From Dryocosmus kuriphilus (taxonomy: Eukaryota > Arthropoda > Insecta > Hymenoptera > Cynipidae), in the NCBI GenBank assembly GCA_038277395.1, contig CM076197.1, positions 100,838,442 through 100,902,441 on the forward strand: a stretch of DNA of 64,000 nt, given 5' to 3'. The first letter of the stretch is position 1; each line of letters begins with the position of its first letter. Positions 57,010 to 64,000 of the stretch are shown here, one piece after another. The translations under genes and the position numbers were made by a program. The notes under the pieces are model-generated. The model saw only the letters and a program-made list of their open reading frames with translations, had not been told where the DNA came from and made no database searches.

Positions 57010-59295
57010 TATAGAAAGACTAAAATTATGATGTGAAAAATAAGTTAAAATTTCAGTTTTCTAATTAATGAAAAATATGAATTATTCAAAGCATAGATAT
57101 CTTCCTTCTTATTGATGTTATTAGAGTTACATTTTATGCGACTCATTTCAAGGGTCAACCTTTTGTTATAATTTTGTTCATAATTAGCAATAATAGTTTC
57201 ATCCCAATTGAAAACATGGTTATAAATATTTTGGTGTTTTACTACAACATTATCACAGTTTTTTTTTTTCTTGTTCTGAAATACGAATTTTAGGCGCCCT
57301 CTTAATTTCACCCATATATGTTGCTGGACATTCATGAGAAGGAATTTTATAAACAACATTGGTAGAATCCCATTTGTTAGTATTATCTTTTCCTAGTTTT
57401 ATAACTGAGCTTAAACTTTTTTTAACTAACGGGATTGTACTGATGTTGTATTGTTTTAAAGCTTTTGATAAGTGGTAAAATTGTATGTTGAAAGGTAAAG
57501 AGACTTTTGGAATGTGACTATATAACATATTTTGTAAATTCTTATTATTATGGTTCGAGCTGCATCTGATTTTGCTCAATCTAATTTTAATATGGTCCTG
57601 AATGAATTTCAGTGGGTAATTATTATTCAATAAGATGTATTCGATTTTATATAAATTCTTATGAAACTTTGTGCGTGATAATAATATTGAACGGTCCACT
57701 AAATCGTAAACAATATTTTTTTGTTGTTGTTGAACAGGATGATTGGAAAAGTACTTTATTAATCTATTAGAAGTAGATTTTTGAAACCAATTGGTAATAA
57801 TATGATTTTCAAATCTGATTAAAGTCAGGTCTAAGAAATTGATACGATTATTCTCCTGTAATTCAAATGTCAATTGTATATTTTTATTATAAGAATTGAA
57901 AATATTGATAATGGAATCTACATGTTCTCTCTTTACACATAAAATTGTATCGTCTACTTAACGATAATATAAAACAGGAGAATAATTGTGGATATTGTTA
58001 AATTTTTTTAGACAATCATTTTCCAAATCATCCATTACAATTTTTGCGAATAAAGGTGAAATGGATGAACCCATCAGATTTCCATGTATTTGTTGATAAA
58101 AGTCATTATTAAAACCTAAAAAGTGTTCTCATATAGAAATTTGGTACAGTCGATGATTTCTTCAAAAGGAATTTCACAATTTTGATTAATATCTGTAAAT
58201 CTTCTGTCAAGACTATTAATCGCTAAACTGTATGGGACTTTAGTGAATAACGATTTCACATCGAGAGAAAGTAATACTTGGTCATTATCTAATATAATAT
58301 TTTTAATTTTTTTTTCGGAGTTCAAAACTATTGTCAATATGTAATTTTGGAGACTTTATGCCTTCTTTTAAATCATCAGAAATTTCTTTTGCAAAAAAAT
58401 GTGTGGGACTGTTAACAAGAGAAGGTGTGGAACAACTATTTTATGGATTTTCGGAAGTCCGTAACATTTCGCCAACATAGTATCGGACAAAGTAATATCG
58501 CTTTCATGATAAGAGCGATCCAAAAATTTATTTTGATTTAAATTTCGAAGGAGTTCAGAAGTGTTATCTTGAAGAGATTTTAAAGGATTGGATTTTAGTT
58601 TTGTGTAAGTAGAAGTGTCAGAAGACTATGCACCTTAGTAAAGTAATCCGATTTTTTGAGAACATCTTAGTGGATTTTAATTTTTTTGCAAAACCTCTAT
58701 CCTCTTTGAAGATGTGAACTTTTTCGTCCTTCAATGAATTGTTAGTATTACTGGTCACTTCTTCTCTAATCTCATTTTTGATGTTACTATTGAGATTTGA
58801 ATGTTTAAGAGTTGTTTCTAAAGTTTTTATAGTATCAGTAATATCACGATTTGAAATTTTGGTGGGAATGCTATATTTTGGTCCCAAAGATACAATGTCA
58901 ATAACTTCGTTTAGGATTTGAATATCTGTTAAATTTTTAAACCAACACTCTTTATTAATCATATTTTGATTTTTTATCTTGGGGAGCAGAGATTTGAACC
59001 TTTTTAAAAACATGAAATTCTGTTTCTCGACAAGAGTATTGAATTTCACTTCTGTTAGTTGAAAAAATTATTTTATGGCAGTATTATCCATGTTTGAATC
59101 TAAAATCTGTTGTTTGATTTTGAGTAATGATTTATTTAAAAATTGATGTGGGAATGGACATCACGAACGGAAGGTTTTAAAAGATTACATGCATATCGAT
59201 TGTTAAGATTATTAAAACCTTTTTTGGAACTATTGCTATAAAACTCAACACGTATTTTTTTGACGGGGATTAAAATTAGAAAAATGCTTAGGAAC
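57010..59295 (-). mobile_element. Penelope-like element B, minus strand, degenerate
   Basis: Reading from 59050 down to 57045, the PLE order N-terminal domain, RT, GIY-YIG and C-terminal tail is recognisable. The exact ends are not fixed. I do not see the GAGGTCGAAACGTC block at the 3' side, so that end is lost or diverged. Mariner 4 is inserted just beyond the 5' side at 59298. Confidence 0.83.
57045..59049 (-). pseudogene. PLE reverse transcriptase with GIY-YIG endonuclease, stop in the active site
   Basis: N-terminal part at 59049-58618 with SLGPKYSIPTK, a PLE landmark. The RT part includes LLSLDVKSLFTKVPYSLA, IHGNLMGSSISPLFAKIV and then LYYR-stop-VDDTILC, where a TAA (57957-57959) replaces the expected aromatic residue directly before VDD. 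RINFLDLTLIRF follows. The endonuclease reads VVYKIPSHECPATYMGEIKR and then changes frame into NHVFNWDE ... NKRLTLEMSRI ... INKKEDIYALNNSYF, the usual PLE tail. There are several frameshifts. It is inactive. Confidence 0.87.
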
Positions 59296-59297
59296 TA

Positions 59298-60600
59298 CGA
59301 GGCACGTCCAGAAAGTAAGTGTACTAGTACTCTCACAGCTGTACGGAATACTTTTTCGACATGTTGGCAACACTGCCGCGTAGCCTGATCCCTCCCTTTC
59401 AAAACGAGACCAATCCGAGGTTAGTTTGTTGAAAACTCTTGACGCAGTAGCATCTCTCGCGAAAAATATCGATCGTATCTCCCGCCAAGTGCGAAATTCG
59501 CGCCGTCATTCGCTACCTCGTTGTGAAGGGAAAATCTCCAGTCGAGATTTATAATGAGGTGAAAACTGTTTACGGTAATGGAGCTATGAATCTTACGAGT
59601 GTGTACAAGTGGTGTCGCGAATTTAAAAATGGCCGTAGTTCCGTTCATGACGATCAGAGGAGTGGAAGACCTTCAACTGTGACTGACGAACTTGTGGAAA
59701 AAATCGAGATTGCGGTCCGTGACGATCGCAGATTGACGTTAGATGATCTTTCTGTGATGTTTCCGCAAATCTCCAGATCCCTGTTACAAGAAACAATCAC
59801 AGAAACTCTCGGATATCGGAAATTGTCTGCGAGATGGGTCCCAAAACAGCTGACAGAACAGCACAAGCTGAATCGAGTGCAGAGCTCCAAAGAGTTTTTG
59901 GAGCACTATGAACGCGAAGGCGATGATTTTCTCTACTCTATTGTTACTGGAGACGAAACTTGGGTTGCCCACTACACGCCTGAAACTAAGAGGCAGTCTC
60001 AACAATGGCGCCACACCTTGTCACCCTCCGCCAAGAAATTCAAAACCACAATTCAGCCAAAGAAATCATGGCATCCGTGTTTTGGGTCCATAAAGGCATA
60101 ATTTTGATTGAATATCAAGATACTGTGAGACGCTGAAAAAATTGAAAAGGGCGATTCAGAATAGAAGGAGGGGCATGCTGACGAAGGGAGTCTGCCTGCT
60201 GCATGACAATGCCAAACCTCACACGGCCAATGCCACGAAGCAACTCCTGGACTCTTTTGGATGGGATGTTTTGAACCACCCCCCGTATTCCCCTGACCTG
60301 GCCCCATCAGATTTCCATCTCCTCACTTCCCTGAAGGTGCACATGGGTGGAAACAAGTTTTCAACGGACGAGAAGGTGAAGGGGGAGGTGGATAAGTGGG
60401 CGAAAGAGCTGGCGGGAGACTTCTTCGAGGCAGGCATAAAACAATTGATCCCGCGGCTCACCACTTGTATCGAGAGGGATGGTGACTATGTCGAAAAATA
60501 ACTTACATATGTACAAGTGTAACCAACTATGTTTTTGTTTTAATAAATTTTTTTTTAAGCCTACATAAATTGAGTACACTTACTTTCTGGACGTGCCTCG
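59298..60600 (+). mobile_element. Mariner element 4, near full length, separate family
   Basis: The ends CGAGGCACGTCCAGAAAGTA are identical in inverted orientation over about 28 bp, with TA on both sides (59296-59297 and 60601-60602). At 1303 bp it has normal mariner length. The TIRs differ from those of elements 1-3. It abuts the remains of PLE B. Confidence 0.94.
59485..60501 (+). pseudogene. Mariner transposase (D,D34D residues present) with frameshifts and a short deletion
   Basis: The frame containing KCEIRAVIRYLVVKG has no ATG at the expected place; the first ATG in frame (59523) is too far in. It runs through GRPSTVTDELVEK, the linker region WVPKQLTEQHKLNR and VTGDETWVAHYTPETKR, then changes frame near 60060. 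A short deletion follows near 60110-60130 and the frame changes again. It resumes with ETLKKLKRAIQN, LHDNAKPHTANATKQL and SPDLAPSDFHLL, where 34 residues separate the two aspartates. All three catalytic residues are encoded but not in one frame. Confidence 0.92.
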
Positions 60601-60602
60601 TA

Positions 60603-61615
60603 CGTCATTGCTTCTACATGTTAGTGGAAGTGGCCTCAGCTAATTATCGATGAGTGTTCAGCCAATTTTTGAGAACTGTCGTCATGTTTGTTGATAAATT
60701 TAAAAATTGCTAGTTGCAAAATTAGAATTGAAGTCTTTTCATTTTAATCTCAAAAGGATCGAATTATCAATCATTTAATACTATGACAAAGAGCGACAAA
60801 CCAATTTTAACCGATATGCCTCTTTATTCGGAAATACAAGTGTCACCTTAGCCATTTAACGATTTAGTTCACTCTAGGGCAAATATTGGTTTCCACTGTT
60901 CTGTTGTGTGGGCTCATCTTGCTCAAAGGCGGCAAACACATTCCTTAATTCAGCCTCTGGTTTTAATTTTAATTAAAAGATTTCTTAATGGGCTACGATA
61001 GGCATTTTGGGGAGATTAGATATGCATAGAGTGGATAAAATTCCGGGCTTAAAGATCGCTTTAAAAGTTACATAACTTTACATTGGAGGGATGTTCGGAA
61101 GTACCACTCATTCTACTTCGACTCCCCTTTATCCGAGCAGTTCAGGCGTCTCTGAAAACGATAATCCAACGTCCGACGTACACGTTGCATACTTGATTCC
61201 ACTTAATTACAGCCGCTTAACGCTGAGTTTCCCTACCGCTGGAATAATAACGAGAGGCGGATGATATTGGCCCGAATATAAAGGGTGATCAAAGTTCATG
61301 ATTTATGACAATTTAAAAAATCACGTTAAATCAACCTGTACAAGTTTCTTAAATTATTAACATTCAAAATAAAACGACATTAATTTTCTTCAAACTAATA
61401 AGTGACCGATTTTATAATTATAAATAGGGTTCGGAACTGCTCAAGCCTCAAAAAATAGTAAAATAGCAACCATATTTTTAGAAAAGAAGCAGCCAAAAAG
61501 TAACTCAAATTTGTGAAAAAGTAAACAGCACGAAAACACAATTTTTTTAAATAGTCCAATTTCACAAAGTTTATGGAGCCTTAAATAGAAGTTTAATTAC
61601 TTGGACAAACTTTTT
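60603..61615. other. No gene seen
   Basis: Ordinary AT-rich sequence with no supported coding region, RNA gene or repeat. Confidence 0.45.
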
Positions 61616-61963
61616 TCCAGAGGTTTGAAAGATTTCACAAAAATTTCAAAAGAAATAGTTTAGTAATGCTAAGAAAAAATAGTTTTATTTATTTTTTATT
61701 GCTTTTGTTTGAAGATGTGAAAATACATTTTTTTTTTAAATACGAAAACATGCAGATTTACAATTTTGGAAATAGCACAAATTTAGAAAAATGCCGAAAG
61801 GTTTCAAAAGATTTCAAGAGATTTTATTATATTTTGGAACATTTCATAAGATTTGAGAAAATTTTTAAAGATAGGGATTTCTATATATTTCAAGAGATTT
61901 CGAGAGATTTTATAAGTTTTCAAAGATTTCCAGGATTTTTAAAGACTTCAGGAGATATCAAAA
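61616..61963. repeat. Satellite-like tract, left part
   Basis: GATTTCAAAAG-type degenerate repeats of the 46920-51435 family, interrupted at 61964 by a nested MITE. The tract resumes at 63201. Confidence 0.7.
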
Positions 61964-63200
61964 GGGGCCATTCACAAAATACGTGATACATTTATCAGGA
62001 ACTTTGGCCCCCCCCCCCCCCTTCCCTGAAGGTATGACGTATTTTGCCTGCTAAAAATTCTAGATAGGATCCGATAGAGACGGATAGGATTCGGAATCTT
62101 ATCATGTTCTATCCGGAAACTTATACGGTATTTGTGTCTGGTTTCTTATCTGGCTCTATACGGAAGATTCTTGGCTCTTCTTTTGTCCTATACGATTTCT
62201 TATTCGGTTCTATCTGGCAATTGATCGGTATTTTAAGTTTTTTTATCTGGTTTCTTATCTGGCTCTGCACGGAATATTTTCGGCACCCTTATAGCCCATT
62301 CCGGTTCCTTATCTGGTTCTATCCGGAAACTTATACGGTATTTGTGTCCGTTTTCTTATACGGTTCTATCCGGCAGTTTGTCGGTATTTAAAATTTTTCT
62401 ACCCGGTTTCTTATCTGGCTCTATACGGAATATTTTCAGTACCCGCATTGCCTTATCCTACCAGATACTCGTACTGTGAAAGCACCAAAAAAAGGATCGA
62501 TGACGATCAAAAAGATGTATTAGATACATCTTTTCATTCTAACTAATAATGAAACATTGTGGCTAACTTATAGCCCTGACGATCGAATACTATTGTGAGA
62601 CAAGAATCCCTGCGCTTCTGGCGGAATTATTCTGAACTACTGACCAGATAGAAAACTATTTTCGGCCTTTACACCTAACTTTAGATCCGACAAAGTTCCG
62701 GATAGGGCCATATAAGATTCCGTCGGGCGAACAATTCGATTTTATGATTTAAATGTCCGCTGGAAAGCCGGACAGAACCAGATAGAAAACCATTTTCGGC
62801 CTTTATACCCAACTTTAGTTCCGACAAAGTTCCGGATAGGGCCAGATAAGATTCCGTCGGGCGAATAATTCAATTTTATGATTTACATGTCCGCTGGAAA
62901 GCCGGATAGAACTAGATAGAAAATAATTTTTGGTCTTGCCACACAACTTTGGTTTCGACAAAGTTCCGGATAGGACCGAATTAAACATCACTTTTAACTT
63001 AGTCAAATATAATTTCGATATGTCATCCCGAATAGACCCCAGATAAGACCGCTATTTTTCCGCGAAAGATATTACGAACCGAATAAGACCCGGATAGGGC
63101 CAGACAAGTATCCGAAGTGGGCTATCCGGTCTATTATCCGGTTTGTTATCTGGTTCTATCGGATCCTATCTGGAATTTTTAGCAGGGTTGTTAATGCCCC
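61964..63200. mobile_element. MITE with GGGGCCATTCAC ends, split by another element
   Basis: The left end GGGGCCATTCACAAAATACG and the right end (inward GGGGCATTAACAACAAAATA, read across the insertion) are inverted relatives, with ATACGTSATAC further in. The body is only about 97 bp, including a run of 14 C (62008-62021). Element 62047-63187 sits near its right end. It interrupts the satellite-like tract. Confidence 0.65.
62047..63187. mobile_element. CCTGCT-ended element with ATCCGGTTCTTATCTGG repeats, 1.14 kb
   Basis: The TIRs of about 35 bp start CCTGCTAAAAATTC and continue AGATAGGATCCGATAGA on both strands. The interior is made of reiterated units such as TTCTTATCTGGCTCTATACG in the left part and CCGGATAGGGCCAGATAAG in the right part, so much of it can fold back. 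No gene is seen. Removing it with a possible TTG duplication restores the host MITE end. Its architecture matches 44389-45365 and the ends of 12402-16381. Confidence 0.8.
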
Positions 63201-63600
63201 CAAAGATTTCAAAGATTTAAAGGAATTCCTATAGATTTTTCGAGATTTCAAATTATTTTGAAGCTTTTAAGGAATTTCTATAGATTTTAAAAGATTTTAA
63301 GAGATTTCAGGAAAAATTTGAAAGATTTACTTTAGTAAATCTACAATTAAATCGTTTTATGTATCTTTCAATAATTATGTTCGAAACTATAAGAATACAT
63401 TTTTAGAGAAATACGTGAATATATTTACCATTTTGGAAACGTTTTAAAATCATGAAAATGCCAAAAGATTTTAAAGATTTCAACAAATGTCTAAAAATAG
63501 GAATATCTATAGATTTCAGGAAATTCAAATAAATTTGACAAAAGTTCAAAAGATTTCAACAGATTTTGAAGGATATTTAAAGATTTCATGAAAATGAATA
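63201..63600. repeat. Satellite-like tract, right part
   Basis: A continuation of 61616-61963, with motifs AAAGATTTCAAAGATTT and AGATTTCAGGA. Confidence 0.7.
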
Positions 63601-63689
63601 TAACCCGGGTAAAAACATTTTGGTATGTGACTGACCTGGGAAAACATCTGGGAAATCATATGGGTGTGGTCTCTCAAATACTATAGAAA

Positions 63690-63910
63690 AAGTATGGCAA
63701 ATGAGATTATCCCATACTTCATGTATATTTGAATAAAGTATAGTGAATTTATGTATAGCTCAAATATAGCGAAAGTATAAAGATGTATAGCTTTGGTATA
63801 GGGAAAGTATTGCTAAAGTATATCTGAGAAGTATAGCTGCAGTATAGCTGAAGTGTAACTTCAGTATAGCTGAAGTATAGCTAAAGTATATCTGTAAAGT
63901 ATAACTCATG
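63690..63910. repeat. Short tandem array of AGTATAGCTGA units
   Basis: About 220 bp of degenerate 10-12 base units (AAGTATAGCT, AGTATATCTG). The flanking 63601-63689 and 63911-64000 show no gene. The array may be the subterminal part of an element running out of the window. Confidence 0.8.
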
Positions 63911-64000
63911 TGTATAAAGCATGTCGAAATTAAATGAAACGTGTGGCTGTAGTAGGTGTAGCCATATTCTTGATAATGGGAGATAATAATTTGATATCTG

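Overview
This is AT-rich insect-type nuclear DNA made almost entirely of transposable elements. I see no host gene I can defend, no tRNA or rRNA, and no CRISPR array. Four mariner elements, a THAP/P-type element with an eight-exon gene, a Transib, two Penelope-like elements, two copies of one LINE family and many foldbacks suggest an arthropod, most likely an insect with a large repeat-rich genome. A parasitoid hymenopteran is possible, but the order is a guess.

Layout. 0-10 kb: a full-length mariner with an open transposase (987-2313), then a 7.6 kb P-like element (2472-10038) with an exact 8-bp target duplication, a THAP transposase gene broken by frameshifts, and 2.3 kb of degenerate short-period repeat as passenger. 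12.4-16.4 kb: a 4 kb element with terminal inverted repeats (TIRs) starting CCCGTGTGG, arrays of short repeats inside each end, and one multi-exon DUF4806-type gene. It may be an undescribed DNA transposon. 19.7-29.1 kb: a nested complex of a deleted mariner at the edge of foldback FB1 (20663-22578), FB2 (22587-29076), FB3 inside FB2, and a LINE inside the outer end of FB2. 31.4-33.4 kb: an internally deleted LINE of the same family.

35.0-42.2 kb: a Penelope-like element (PLE) split by a complete Transib (35152-39432). The Transib has RAG-signal-like CACAGTG ends, a CAATG duplication, an intact 660-aa transposase and unusually long TIRs of about 885 bp. The same PLE is split again by a GC-rich retroposon (40419-41551). 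42.3-42.8 kb: a TTAA-flanked miniature element (MITE) whose empty paralogous site lies at about 34.70 kb. 43.4-45.6 kb: pieces of the FB2 family around another CCC-ended element. 46.9-51.4 kb: a 4.5 kb satellite-like array with higher-order periodicity. 52.5-53.7 kb: a third mariner, inactive. 55.0-57.0 kb: a CAGTCATC-ended element with a 6-bp duplication and internal repeats. 57.0-59.3 kb: a minus-strand PLE with a stop codon in the reverse-transcriptase active site. 59.3-60.6 kb: a fourth mariner. 61.6-63.6 kb: satellite-like tract hit by a MITE, which was hit by a third CCC-type element. The last 0.3 kb is a short tandem array.

Only two proteins look intact: the mariner transposase at 1059-2114 and the Transib transposase at 36463-38445. 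The DUF4806 gene is nearly complete but one splice phase is unresolved. All boundaries and homologies were read by eye, with no database search.
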